From contig JANQQS010000201.1 in the NCBI GenBank assembly GCA_028284955.1, positions 1 through 64,000 on the forward strand: a stretch of 64,000 bases of DNA, in the 5' to 3' direction. Every line of letters starts with the position of its first letter. Positions within the stretch are counted from its first letter, which is position 1. The position numbers were made by a program, and so were the translations under genes. Under the pieces are notes generated by a model. The model worked only from the letters and a program-made list of their open reading frames with translations. It made no database searches and was not told the DNA's origin. Source of the stretch: Myxococcota bacterium (lineage in GTDB: Bacteria; Myxococcota_A; Polyangia; Polyangiales; Houyiibacteriaceae). Shown one piece after another: positions 1 to 8,715 of this stretch.

Positions 1-1
1 T

Positions 2-250
2 CATCGTAGAGATCCTGATGTTTGGGTTGAGGGTCACGCCCTGTCTTGGCCCTCAACCCGAACATCAGGAGCGGATGCAGATGCTGAATCTGACACCGAC
101 GCCGATGCAGAATCAGATGCCGAACCAGGTTCTGCGTCCGTATTTGCATCGGAATCGGAATCTCCCTCGGCGTCTGATTCTGAATCAGCGTCGGCGTCTG
201 CGTCGGTATCCGAGTCCACGTCAGATTCAGCGGGTCCGGCTCGGCTTTGA
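2..250 (+). CDS. possible C-terminal end of an acidic Asp/Ala/Ser-rich protein (partial)
   Basis: Frame 2 is open from the window edge to a TGA at 248-250. It reads a short ordinary stretch and then about 55 residues almost entirely of Asp, Ala, Glu and Ser. Such acidic linkers or tails are common in exported proteins of this lineage. The opposite strand also reads as an acidic Asp/Ser/Ala stretch (34-219), so the coding strand is not certain and the region may simply be a degenerate short repeat. No domain is recognisable and no function is proposed. Confidence 0.3.
   Translation, partial: HRRDPDVWVEGHALSWPSTRTSGADADAESDTDADAESDAEPGSASVFASESESPSASDSESASASASVSESTSDSAGPARL
14..69. repeat. 20-bp stem-loop (inverted repeat)
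   Basis: The arms 14-33 and 50-69 are complementary over 20 positions with only one G-T wobble, around a 16-nt loop. No T-run follows on either strand, so it is not a classical terminator. It may be a fold-back repeat or an RNA structure. It lies at the left edge, so its gene context is unknown. Confidence 0.7.
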
Positions 251-286
251 TGCTCGATTCGACCATCAACCCATCTGATCGCTGCT

Positions 287-423
287 GAGCAATGGTCAGT
301 ATGGCTGATCGAAATCCCTCAGAGGAAAGACATTCCGCGAACTACCCGGAAACCAGGTTACATGCCTCCTGGCGGAGGAGTTTGATTGATTGCAGCTCAA
401 GGTGCATCCCCATAGAGCAGTGG
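287..423. repeat. dispersed mosaic repeat, copy A
   Basis: The segment 287-383 matches 21270-21365 with scattered substitutions. The following segment 388-423 (containing GCTCAAGGTGCATCCC and TAGAGCAGTGG) matches 21232-21280. The two blocks occur in opposite order at the two loci, so this is a mosaic family rather than a simple duplication. No reading frame is conserved between copies. The core containing CCTCCTGGCGG also recurs, inverted, in the 35.7-35.9 kb array. Confidence 0.7.
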
Positions 424-538
424 AATTTTGGTCTGAGCGCGAGCGCCCCTACAGCGAGCGACTGAGGAAGGCTCCGAGCCTTTCGCAGGGAGCGAGCGCA
501 GCGGTAAGCCGCGATCAGGCCAAAAGGCCACTGCTCTA
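413..538. mobile_element. MITE-like element with 11-bp terminal inverted repeats
   Basis: TAGAGCAGTGG (413-423) and CCACTGCTCTA (528-538) form perfect 11-bp inverted termini around about 104 bp of non-coding DNA. That interior holds a further hairpin, AAGGCTC-C-GAGCCTT. The right end, from GATCAGG to CTCTAGC (513-540), recurs at 44094-44121 with two differences. The element encodes no transposase and shows no clear target duplication. The TAG stop of the neighbouring SRPBCC gene lies within the right terminus. Confidence 0.45.
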
Positions 539-1189
539 GCCGGCGTAGCGGGTGCGGCCGCGACCTTCCACGTACTTCTTCATCGTTCGCGGGATCTTCA
601 AAATCCATTCGTGAATGCGCGCGCCCACGACATTGCCGAGTACACCCGGTCCTACATCGACCATCACCCCGAACGACAACACTGATTTCCCGTTGCCGTA
701 CGCACGTACGCGCATGAACCCCCATCCTGCGCGGATGGAATGAGGATGGCGGTCGTCGAGCTGAAACATCATCACGCGGTCGCTTTCTTGGAACATCAAC
801 CGCAATCGATAGGACACGTCGACGGGTCCGTAGTGATGCCGGATGAACGCGAGCTTGGCGCTGGGTTGCCCGCCGATGACACGTGATTCGCTGACTTTGG
901 GCAACATATGCCGGTATCGGTAGACATCGAGTACGGCTCGCCACACCGCTTCGGCTGGCAAATCGATCACTTGCCAGCTTGCGCCGCCTAGGAGCTTGAG
1001 AGGGCCTCGTTTTTCTTTGGTGGGGCGCACCACCAGTTCGCCTTTGGAGAGCTTGCGTTTTTCCGCGGACGTGAGCGGCTTTCGGAGCATCGACATCTGA
1101 GCGCTCGCAGGCTCAGGCGAATAGAACACGCCGGAAAGAACAGCCGCGGCGATGGATATGCGAAGAAGGTATGTTCGGACGATTGTCAC
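536..1189 (-). CDS. exported SRPBCC (START/cyclase-like) domain protein
   Basis: The product is 217 aa and begins with a signal peptide of about 31 residues ending ASA-Q. The remainder fits the SRPBCC fold (polyketide cyclase/START-like): a motif resembling 'W..V.DVYRYRHMLP' near residues 85-100, alternating strands, and a long C-terminal helix ending 'ARIHEWILKIPRTMKKYV'. Such proteins bind hydrophobic ligands in a helix-grip cavity; the ligand here is unknown. The start is a GTG without a clear ribosome site, chosen because it gives an intact signal peptide. The gene lies 140 bp downstream of serB on the same strand. Its stop codon falls inside the right terminus of the repeat element at 413-538. 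Confidence 0.75.
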   Translation of the reverse strand: MTIVRTYLLRISIAAAVLSGVFYSPEPASAQMSMLRKPLTSAEKRKLSKGELVVRPTKEKRGPLKLLGGASWQVIDLPAEAVWRAVLDVYRYRHMLPKVSESRVIGGQPSAKLAFIRHHYGPVDVSYRLRLMFQESDRVMMFQLDDRHPHSIRAGWGFMRVRAYGNGKSVLSFGVMVDVGPGVLGNVVGARIHEWILKIPRTMKKYVEGRGRTRYAG

Positions 1190-1329
1190 AGCGTAGCGTA
1201 CCCGTCATCACCCCCCGCTCCGCGTGGCGCATGACTGCAGCGCAACAGCAGAGCGTTCGGCCTAAGGCTTTCAGCCTAGCAGCCTGGCGAGTTCGACGCC
1301 GGTACGACGAGACGATTCATTTTCGTACG

Positions 1330-2556
1330 CTACGCGGAGTTTTGGTGGTTGGATTCCAGCAATTCGCTGATATCTCGCGCGTTGAGACCGAGCAGGTACA
1401 GGATTCGGTCGAGCCCACCAGCGCTTACCGCTGTGTCGGCAGCCTTTTTTAGTTTTGGCTTTGCGTGGAATGCGATGCCAAGGCCAGCTCGCGTCAACAT
1501 CGCGAGATCGTTCGCGCCATCTCCTACCGCGATGGTTTGTTCGAGCGTGATACCCTCTCTCTGGGCGATTGTGTCAAGCAAATCAGCTTTTCGTTGTGGT
1601 GTGACGATCGGGTCTTCCAGTTCTCCGGTTAGCTTCCCGTCTCGCACCACAAGCTCGTTGGCGTAGGCGTAGTCAAGCTCCAGCTGGTCGCGCAAAGCAT
1701 TGGCGGCAAACGTGAAGCCACCGCTGATCACCCCTGTTTTGTATCCCAGAGTGTGGAGTACGTGCAGCATCTCGCGCGCCCCTTGGGTCACGGGAAGGTC
1801 TCGCGCCAGGCTCTGGACTTGCTCGTAGCTCATCCCCGAAAGCAAACCTACACGCGCGCGTAGGCTCTGCTCGAAATCGATATCGCCGGCCATGGCCTGC
1901 GCGGTAATCTTTGAAATCTCTTCCCCGACCCCATGGAGTCGCGCGAGCTCATCGATGACCTCGATCTGAATCAGTGTCGAATCCATGTCCATCACGACCA
2001 AACGCTTGCTTCGGCGCGTCAGCTTCTCCCGCTGGACCGCGATATCCACGTCGAGATCCGCGGTTGCGGTGAGCAGCGCGTTTCGTAGCGCGGTGGCTTG
2101 GGCAGCTCCGTTGGGGAGTGCGACGATCACTTCCACGGAGTCGAGTTGCTTCCCGCTCAGTCTCCGAATGCGATCGATGTTTGCGCCGTTCTGCGCCATC
2201 GTATCCGCGAGCACGGATAGCCCTCGTGAGTCCAGCCCATCGCCGATCGCGGTGACCACGTAGTAGCGGCTTGGCTGTTCGCGGTGCCCAATCGCGGCGA
2301 CAGGGTTGCTTTCGAACGCATGGAACTGAAGCTCCAGCCCCATTCGGTTGGCCGTGAACAGCAAATCTTTGAGAACCGGCTCTCCCGCGGATGGCGCAGG
2401 ATCGACGCCCACCAGCAAACATAGCGTGAGCTGGCGTTGCACGACGACTTGCTCGATGTCGAGCAACCGCGCGTGGTTGTCGGCGATGACTCGTGTCAGC
2501 GCCGATGTGATTCCCGGGGTATCCGGGCCGCTTACGGTGACGAGGACCTGCTGCAT
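1330..2556 (-). CDS. serB: phosphoserine phosphatase SerB with N-terminal ACT domains
   Basis: A cytoplasmic HAD-family enzyme of 408 aa catalysing the last step of serine synthesis, phosphoserine to serine plus phosphate. The C-terminal half shows the nucleophile motif DMDST (about residue 190), the SGGF motif and GDGANDLAML. The first ~170 residues look like two ACT-type regulatory domains ('VTVSGPDTPGITSALTRV' and 'VVTAIGDGLDSRGLSVL'), as in the long SerB form. This suggests amino-acid feedback, which is an inference. The start ATG is the first in frame. It is divergent from the GGCT gene across about 100 bp. Confidence 0.95.
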   Translation of the reverse strand: MQQVLVTVSGPDTPGITSALTRVIADNHARLLDIEQVVVQRQLTLCLLVGVDPAPSAGEPVLKDLLFTANRMGLELQFHAFESNPVAAIGHREQPSRYYVVTAIGDGLDSRGLSVLADTMAQNGANIDRIRRLSGKQLDSVEVIVALPNGAAQATALRNALLTATADLDVDIAVQREKLTRRSKRLVVMDMDSTLIQIEVIDELARLHGVGEEISKITAQAMAGDIDFEQSLRARVGLLSGMSYEQVQSLARDLPVTQGAREMLHVLHTLGYKTGVISGGFTFAANALRDQLELDYAYANELVVRDGKLTGELEDPIVTPQRKADLLDTIAQREGITLEQTIAVGDGANDLAMLTRAGLGIAFHAKPKLKKAADTAVSAGGLDRILYLLGLNARDISELLESNHQNSA

Positions 2557-2655
2557 GCGGCGCGCATATAGCAGGAAACAGCCCGTTCCGGAATGATGAG
2601 TGCGGAAATGCTGCGAAACGTGGGTCTTGTGTCACATTTCTCTCAGGGTGACGTG

Positions 2656-3621
2656 ATGCGGGGTGATGTGACGCGCGCAAAGTATTTCGCGTATGGGTCC
2701 AATCTCAACGCCGCGGATTTCGCACGCTGGTGCAACGAACGCGGGATATCGGTTGAGCTGAGATTCATTTCGACCGCGTGGCTTCCTGACCACGAACTGT
2801 CGTTCCACTACTTCTCGGTCGCTCGCGGCGGCGGGGCGCTCGATATACGTCCGAAGTTTGGGTCGAGTGTTGCGGGGGTGTTGTTTGAAGCGAACGACAG
2901 CGCTTGGGCGGCGCTCGACCGCAAGGAAGGTGCGACGTCGCCCACGAGTTCGGATCGCGCGAACCGAACGCGATACAAAAGAATCGACGCGGCCGTGCTG
3001 ACAGACGATGGAAGGGAATATAGCGCGCAGACCTACCGCGTCATCGAAAGTGCGCCCAAACATATTCCGCCGACGCAGGAGTATCTGGACATCGTAGACC
3101 AAGGGCTGCGCGGCTTTGGGTTGCCTACCAAGGCGTTGCACGAAGCAGCGGCCGACCGCTCGATATCTCCAGAGCCTCGTTCGATATTCGTCTACGGAAC
3201 GTTGATGCGCGGCGGGTCGGCGCACCTCATGGCGAGGAACCACGGCGTCATGCATGTGGAGAACGCGACGGTACGAGGCGAACTCTGGAGCTTGGGCCCG
3301 TACCCAGGCATGACGCTGACAGAGCCCTCTGCGTCGCTTGGCACTCGTTCTGCGGTTGCGGATGGCCCTGTAGTTCATGGAGAGCGACTCGAAGTTCGAG
3401 ACATCGGCGGTCTTCTCGCCAAACTCGACGAATACGAAGACTTCGCGGGCTATGGCGCTTCGGGCTCGCTCTATCGCCGGGCCTTGGTTCGGGCGGCGGG
3501 CTGTCTCAGCTGGGCATACGTCTACGTTGGTTCGCTTGAGGGAGCGGAACTAGTCCCGGGCGGACGGTTCCTCATCGAACCGTCCGCTACAGAATCATCC
3601 GCTGGCGAAAAGCGATCGTGA
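2656..3621 (+). CDS. tandem gamma-glutamylcyclotransferase-like protein
   Basis: Two GGCT/AIG2-type domains lie in one chain. The first begins 'YFAYGSNL' about ten residues from the chosen start and carries the acidic residue in 'LDRKEGA'. The second begins 'FVYGTLMRGG' in the middle of the protein and carries 'LDEYEDF'. Both YGS/YGT substrate loops and both candidate catalytic Glu residues are kept. Family members cleave gamma-glutamyl amines or dipeptides to 5-oxoproline; the actual substrate is unknown. ATG 2656 was chosen because CAGGG lies just upstream; an earlier start at 2593 would add 21 residues. Most GGCTs have one domain, so this is a fusion or internal duplication. Confidence 0.8.
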   Translation: MRGDVTRAKYFAYGSNLNAADFARWCNERGISVELRFISTAWLPDHELSFHYFSVARGGGALDIRPKFGSSVAGVLFEANDSAWAALDRKEGATSPTSSDRANRTRYKRIDAAVLTDDGREYSAQTYRVIESAPKHIPPTQEYLDIVDQGLRGFGLPTKALHEAAADRSISPEPRSIFVYGTLMRGGSAHLMARNHGVMHVENATVRGELWSLGPYPGMTLTEPSASLGTRSAVADGPVVHGERLEVRDIGGLLAKLDEYEDFAGYGASGSLYRRALVRAAGCLSWAYVYVGSLEGAELVPGGRFLIEPSATESSAGEKRS

Positions 3622-3660
3622 CCGGTCACCCGGTGTGCTGCGTGTAGCGTTCGACCTAGC

Positions 3661-5097
3661 TCACCGTTTGGATAGCACTACGTAGAACGAACCCTCCCGG
3701 CGCCGCAGCCGCAGCAATGCAGAGCCGTCGCTCAGGGCCTGCCGAACTTGGCGCGGAGTGCGCACCGAGTTTCGATCGGCTTCGACGATCACGTCGGCAG
3801 AACGAATTCCTGCTCGGTCTGCCGGCGATCCAGGAGCAACCTGAGCCACGAGCACGCCCTGCGTGCCCACCATGCCGAGCTGCTGAGCGATCTGCGGGGT
3901 GAGCGCTTGCAGCTGCATGCCGAAACGATTCGCAGGGGAGCCATTGGGCGCAGCGCCACCCGCCGCGCTCATTTGGCTCGGCCGTTCGCCTGTACGCAGC
4001 GTGAATGTTTTTTTGGTGCCGCGGCGCAGCACTTTGACTCGGACGTTTTGGCCCACGCGCTTTTGGATGACTTTGTTCAACAAGTCGCGACCTTCGCGAA
4101 TTTCTTCTCCATCTACGCTGGTCACGACATCGCCGGGTTTGAGGCCGGCTTTTGCGGCTGGTCCTCCGGGTACCACGCTCGCTACGAGCGCTCCCGATCG
4201 TCCTGCGGGCTGTCCCGTGCCCAGTTCCGCGGCGAGTTCGGGGGTGAGCTCTTGGAAACTGACGCCGATCCAGGCGCGTTTCACCTTGCCGGAATCGATG
4301 ATTTGATCGGCGACTCGCCGCGCCAAGTTCGCAGGAACCGCGAACCCGATGCCCGTGCCGCGACCGATGATCATCGTATTGATGCCGATGACCTTGCCGT
4401 CGAGGTTGACGAGCGGTCCACCAGAGTTGCCAGGATTGATGCTGGCGTCGGTTTGAATGTAATCCTCGATTTCGTTGGCGCCGAGCCCTCCGCGACCCAC
4501 TGCGCTCACCACGCCTGCGGTGACCGTGTAATCGAGCCCAAACGGCGAACCGATCGCCACCGACCACTCGCCGGGCCGGACCCGCCCGGAATCGGCGAAC
4601 GAACTGGCGGGAAGGCCGCGTGCGGTGATGCGAACCACCGCGAGGTCGGTCGCGGGATCGGTGCCGACAACCTTGCCGTCGAACCGACGACCGTCGCGCA
4701 GCACCACCTGGATGCGCGTGGCGTTCTGAACCACGTGATTGTTGGTCAGGACGTACCCATCGCGGCGGATGACGACGCCCGAGCCGTTGCCTTTGGCGAT
4801 CCCCGAGTCGGGCTGCCCACCGAAGAATGGAAAAGGAAAGGGCGCCGACCGGGTTCGGGTACGTGCCTCGACGCGAATGCTGACGACCGACGGCGATACT
4901 TGCTCCGCCACGCTTGCGAACGCGGTGCCGAGGTTGCGTGCGGTCGCGGTTTGTGCGCGCAGGTCGCCCGTTCTTCCGGACGAAGAACCTGCGGATTGCG
5001 CATGAGAGCTATTTGCGCAACCACTGAAAAATAACATTGAAATAAGAACAAATGACGCGTTGTGGAGGTTCGACGAGCTCGCACGTGGGTGTTTCAT
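3661..5097 (-). CDS. HtrA/DegP-type serine protease, lipoprotein-anchored
   Basis: A 478-aa envelope protease of the S1C (HtrA) family that degrades or refolds damaged exported proteins. The N-terminus is a lipoprotein signal with lipobox FSGC (Cys27), so it is membrane-anchored rather than soluble. The catalytic triad is visible as His in 'TNNHVVQN', Asp in 'ATDLAVVRI' and Ser in 'GNSGGPL'. Two PDZ domains follow, at about 285-375 and 395-475. It is divergent from groEL across 256 bp, which would suit shared stress control, but no heat-shock operator is recognisable. Confidence 0.95.
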   Translation of the reverse strand: MKHPRASSSNLHNASFVLISMLFFSGCANSSHAQSAGSSSGRTGDLRAQTATARNLGTAFASVAEQVSPSVVSIRVEARTRTRSAPFPFPFFGGQPDSGIAKGNGSGVVIRRDGYVLTNNHVVQNATRIQVVLRDGRRFDGKVVGTDPATDLAVVRITARGLPASSFADSGRVRPGEWSVAIGSPFGLDYTVTAGVVSAVGRGGLGANEIEDYIQTDASINPGNSGGPLVNLDGKVIGINTMIIGRGTGIGFAVPANLARRVADQIIDSGKVKRAWIGVSFQELTPELAAELGTGQPAGRSGALVASVVPGGPAAKAGLKPGDVVTSVDGEEIREGRDLLNKVIQKRVGQNVRVKVLRRGTKKTFTLRTGERPSQMSAAGGAAPNGSPANRFGMQLQALTPQIAQQLGMVGTQGVLVAQVAPGSPADRAGIRSADVIVEADRNSVRTPRQVRQALSDGSALLRLRRREGSFYVVLSKR

Positions 5098-5148
5098 GAA
5101 AGGGGCTCCTATGACGATCGGGCTGAATCCGCTCGGTGAAACGGTTCG

Positions 5149-5182
5149 CGCGCCCAGTCTATTCGCGCGCCCAGTCTATTCG
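5149..5182. repeat. 17-bp direct repeat, two copies
   Basis: The block CGCGCCCAGTCTATTCG is duplicated head to tail in the intergenic region between the divergent htrA-like gene and groEL. It is one of many short tandem repeats in the window. A regulatory role is possible but unsupported. Confidence 0.6.
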
Positions 5183-5353
5183 CCAAATCAATCCACGTCC
5201 GCCAAATCGACGGTGCCCCCCTTGCTCGAGCGGCGTGGCGTGATTAAACACGTGCCGCTGGGCGGTACGTATGGCCGACTCAGAACCACGCGCTCAAGGA
5301 ACCCGAATCGAATCGGGTCCCACAGCCTAAAGTAGAGAGGACGGAGAACGTTC

Positions 5354-7021
5354 ATGACTGCGAAACAAATCGTGTACGACGCCGCCGCCCAGCGGCGCAT
5401 TTTGGATGGTCTCGACGCGCTGGCGGACGCGGTGAAGGTGACCTTGGGACCCAAGGGCCGCAACGTGCTGCTCGAAAAGTCTTTTGGGGCGCCCCGCGTG
5501 ACCAAAGACGGCGTCACGGTGGCCAAGGAAATTGAGCTCCTGGACAAGTTCGAGAATATGGGCGCCCAGATGGTGCGCGAGGTTGCCAGCAAAACCAATG
5601 ACGTGGCGGGTGACGGAACCACCACCGCTACGGTGCTCGCGCAGTCGATTTATCGAGTGGGCGCCCGCATGGTGGCTGCAGGCCACAACCCGATGGAAAT
5701 CAAGCGCGGGATCGACGAAGCCGTTCAGGCGCTGGTGGCGTCTCTCGGCAAGCTCTCGAAGAAGATCAAGAGCGACGAAGAAATCGTTCAGGTTGGTGCG
5801 GTGAGCGCGAACAACAATCGCGAGGTGGGCGAAATGCTGGCCGAGGCGATGAAGAAGGTCGGCGAAGAAGGTGTGATCACCGTGGAGGAGGCAAAGGGCC
5901 TCGAATCCGAGCTCGACGTGGTGGACGGCATGCAGTTCGACCGCGGTTACCTCTCGCCTTACTTCGTGACCAACCAGGACAAGATGCAGGTCGAGTTGGA
6001 AGACGCCTTCATTCTGCTCAACGAGAAGAAGGTTTCCAACATGAAAGACCTGATTCCTATCCTCGAGGGAGTCGCGCGAGCACAAAAGCCGCTTTTGATC
6101 ATTTCCGAGGATGTCGAAGGCGAAGCGCTGGCGACGTTGGTGGTCAATAAGCTTCGGGGCACCCTCCAGGTGGCTGCGGTCAAAGCCCCGGGCTTCGGCG
6201 ACCGCCGCAAAGCGATGCTCTCAGACATCGCGACCCTCACGGGCGGCGAAGTGGCCAGCGAAGACCTGGGCATCAAGCTCGAAGGCATGGACCTCAAGTC
6301 CCTCGGCAAGGCCGCCCGCATCGTGATCGACAAGGACAACACCACCATTATCGGCGGTAAAGGTAAAGCGGCAGAGATCAAGGGCCGCTGCGAGACGATT
6401 CGTCGCGAAATCGAAAACACGTCCAGCGACTACGACCGAGAGAAGCTCCAAGAGCGGCTCGCGAAGTTGGCCGGCGGAGTCGCCGTGCTGAAGGTTGGCG
6501 CGCCGAGCGAAGTGGAAATGAAGGAGCGGAAAGACCTTGTCGAAGACGCCCTGAACGCGACTCGGGCTGCCGTGGAAGAAGGCGTGGTGCCTGGGGGCGG
6601 CGTGGCTTTGGTGCGCGCGGTCAAGGCGCTCAGCCAACTCGAGTCCACCGATGAACGCCAGGTGGGCATCGAGATTGTGCGCCGTGCGGTGGAAGGGCCG
6701 CTCCGGCAAATCGCCAAAAACGCGGGACATGAGCCGTCGGTTGTCGTCGACACGGTGAAGAAGGGCAAAGGCGCGTTCGGGTTCAATGCTCGCACCGAGG
6801 AATACGAAGACCTGCTCAAAGCCGGCGTCATCGACCCCACCAAGGTCGTGCGCAGCGCGCTTCAGAACGCCGCGTCAGTGGCAGGTTTGATGTTGACGAC
6901 GCGTGCCCTCATCGCCGAAGAACCGCAGAAGGAAGAACCTCCGGCCGCGCCCCCCGGCGGCGGCATGGGAGGTATGGGCGGCATGGGAGGTATGGGCGGC
7001 ATGGGAGGCATGGGCTTCTAA
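5354..7021 (+). CDS. groEL: chaperonin GroEL (60 kDa)
   Basis: A full-length 555-aa chaperonin subunit that forms the ATP-driven folding chamber with GroES. Diagnostic stretches are present: '[10 protein letters not shown]', the ATP-site '[12 protein letters not shown]', '[13 protein letters not shown]', and a C-terminal tail of repeated Gly-Gly-Met. GGACGGAG provides a ribosome site before the ATG. No groES lies upstream and no CIRCE-type inverted repeat (TTAGCACTC) is visible, so this is an isolated copy, possibly one of several groEL paralogues. The 3' end overlaps the convergent LysM-MepA gene by 4 bp. Confidence 0.98.
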   Translation: MTAKQIVYDAAAQRRILDGLDALADAVKVTLGPKGRNVLLEKSFGAPRVTKDGVTVAKEIELLDKFENMGAQMVREVASKTNDVAGDGTTTATVLAQSIYRVGARMVAAGHNPMEIKRGIDEAVQALVASLGKLSKKIKSDEEIVQVGAVSANNNREVGEMLAEAMKKVGEEGVITVEEAKGLESELDVVDGMQFDRGYLSPYFVTNQDKMQVELEDAFILLNEKKVSNMKDLIPILEGVARAQKPLLIISEDVEGEALATLVVNKLRGTLQVAAVKAPGFGDRRKAMLSDIATLTGGEVASEDLGIKLEGMDLKSLGKAARIVIDKDNTTIIGGKGKAAEIKGRCETIRREIENTSSDYDREKLQERLAKLAGGVAVLKVGAPSEVEMKERKDLVEDALNATRAAVEEGVVPGGGVALVRAVKALSQLESTDERQVGIEIVRRAVEGPLRQIAKNAGHEPSVVVDTVKKGKGAFGFNARTEEYEDLLKAGVIDPTKVVRSALQNAASVAGLMLTTRALIAEEPQKEEPPAAPPGGGMGGMGGMGGMGGMGGMGF

Positions 7022-8535
7022 GGCTCTCTCTCGTTTGCCCAGCGGCCTTCTTTCATCGGAAGGCCATGTGCTACGTGAACAGGCGGGGTGCTCCGAGAGA
7101 GCGTCTCGCCTGTTTTCGTTTCTGTTTCGACCGGTTTCGTTTCGGCCGGTTTCGTTTCAGTTGGGGCCATCGATGGAACGCGGGCGATTGGTAGACGGCT
7201 CGGAACGGCACTGTCATGCATGGTGTCTTTGCGACGAGCCCGTCGGGCCGCCCTTCGTGGATGGCGTCGCGGGTGACTGCGGTTGCGCGTTCGTCTTTGG
7301 GCCCATCGCGTGCGCCGGGTGGATTTCCGGCAAGACTCATCGGTAACCGGACAGACGAAGCGTACGTGCAGATGGTCGCGGTGATTGCGCACGTGGCGAA
7401 TAACCCCCTTTCGATGGCCGACCCCGCGGGGATACTGGAACCACTGCGCAAGCTGAGCTCGCGTGGCGCCTCGCGCGCGAGCGTGCTCGTAGAGAGCCTT
7501 TTGCAGTCGATAGTCGACAAAAATCGCCTCGGCCTGGCCGCTCTCGAGCCAATGTCGAAACAGTGTCCACTGCGCCTCCACGTCGATATCCGCGGACCGC
7601 GCGCGCTGCAGAGGACACCCAGTGGATCGATCGCAGCGCTTGCGAAAATACGTGATATCCGCGTCCCGACCGCTTTGATGGCTTCGATGGTCGCGCAATC
7701 GTCCGCCGCGTCGTCGGCTGAGGTCATGCACACGAACTCGCGCTGCCCGCGGATGCTTTCGGCGTACCGAATCGAACGCCTCGGCGAGCCAGGAAACCGT
7801 TTCTGCGGTGCCGTAGGCGCGATGAGGATCGCGGATCACGTAACCGGGATGTCTGGCGAGCCGCTTTCCGTCGACCAGCCGCCCGCGCTGCGGGCTTCCC
7901 ACCGACTCGGAATGACTTGGCGCGACCCGTGAATATACGGTCATGGTCTGTCCCGCTCGGAGGGTTGCCACGCGCGGATTCCAGCTTCGGAGGTCCGTCA
8001 CGCGAACGCGATGATTCGCGGCGATAGCTGAGAAACTATCCCCCTGACGCACTCGATAACGGATGACATAGCGGCGCCGCTTGCCGTGAGGAATACGGAG
8101 CGTCTGGCCGTGCCGAATTCGGTCGGGATCGACCGCGCCGTTCGCGGCGACGAGCGCGCGTACATCCAAAGAAAAGAGCCGCGCGATGCTGTGCAATGTG
8201 TCTCCGCGACGCACGGTGTAGTCGATTCCTGGTACCGAGGGGGCCGATGTAGTGGCTCGCGGTGCGGTCTTCCGAGTTTTGGATGTTCGCGCGTCCGTAC
8301 GCAGCTGTTGTCCTTCGCGGATCTGCTCGCCCGAGATATTGTTTCGTTCCATGAGCTCGACCACCGAGACGCCAAAACGCTTGGCGAGCCCAGAAAGCGT
8401 GTCGCCTCGGCGTACCGTGTACATCTCGTCGGCGTGGGCAGGAGTGGTCAGGCTGGCCAGGAGACAGCTGGCCAGGAGACAGCTGGCCAGGAGACAGAGC
8501 GCCGTGGCCGAAAAGCGACGTCGGGAAGAAGCCAT
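7018..8535 (-). CDS. LysM-repeat murein endopeptidase, MepA (M74) type
   Basis: An exported 505-aa protein with a signal peptide (residues 1-35), three LysM peptidoglycan-binding modules (about 38-82, 105-148 and 158-200, each starting 'YTVRRGDTL' or similar) and a C-terminal MepA/M74 metallopeptidase domain. The zinc-site pattern HxxHxxGxDxD is seen as '[15 protein letters not shown]', and a later 'HLHVRF' supplies further ligands. The family cleaves D-Ala-meso-DAP cross-links. The last ~100 residues are basic and then Pro/Thr/Glu-rich. The hydrophobic core of the signal peptide is made of a repeated LLASC unit encoded by 15-bp repeats at 8449-8497. Confidence 0.9.
   Translation of the reverse strand: MASSRRRFSATALCLLASCLLASCLLASLTTPAHADEMYTVRRGDTLSGLAKRFGVSVVELMERNNISGEQIREGQQLRTDARTSKTRKTAPRATTSAPSVPGIDYTVRRGDTLHSIARLFSLDVRALVAANGAVDPDRIRHGQTLRIPHGKRRRYVIRYRVRQGDSFSAIAANHRVRVTDLRSWNPRVATLRAGQTMTVYSRVAPSHSESVGSPQRGRLVDGKRLARHPGYVIRDPHRAYGTAETVSWLAEAFDSVRRKHPRAARVRVHDLSRRRGGRLRDHRSHQSGRDADITYFRKRCDRSTGCPLQRARSADIDVEAQWTLFRHWLESGQAEAIFVDYRLQKALYEHARARGATRAQLAQWFQYPRGVGHRKGVIRHVRNHRDHLHVRFVCPVTDESCRKSTRRTRWAQRRTRNRSHPRRHPRRAARRARRKDTMHDSAVPSRLPIARVPSMAPTETKPAETKPVETETKTGETLSRSTPPVHVAHGLPMKEGRWANEREP
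8449..8497. repeat. 15-bp tandem repeat in a signal-peptide core
   Basis: The unit CAGCTGGCCAGGAGA is repeated about three times and encodes LLASC units on the minus strand inside the signal peptide of the LysM-MepA gene. Because the unit is five codons, copy-number change would alter h-region length without a frameshift. Confidence 0.85.
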
Positions 8536-8715
8536 TGCCGTCCAGGTCTACGTTCAGACATCCGCTGTGGGCAAAAAAGCGACGAAATGATCTGCCTCCA
8601 CGGCGCAGAAAAACCTGCGAATTGTGGTGGCTTGAGTATGATGGCGCCCCAGGAAGAGCGCCCAGCCGGGGAATATGGGTTGGGCGTACGGGTTGGGAAC
8701 GAGGGTGGAGGGACC

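Noticed and set aside
34-219. minus-strand 61-codon Asp/Ser/Ala-rich frame
   Set aside because: It starts with GTG, has no ribosome site, and mirrors an equally open acidic frame on the other strand. It is better explained as low-complexity DNA or part of a + strand gene end.
342-944. 200-codon minus-strand frame overlapping the SRPBCC gene
   Set aside because: It is a shadow of the SRPBCC gene in another frame, with Arg/Pro-rich composition, and its end crosses the repeat element.
7044-7065. GGCCTTC/GAAGGCC hairpin after groEL as a terminator
   Set aside because: The stem is 7 bp without a T-run and lies inside the 3' coding end of the convergent LysM-MepA gene, so it is weak evidence.
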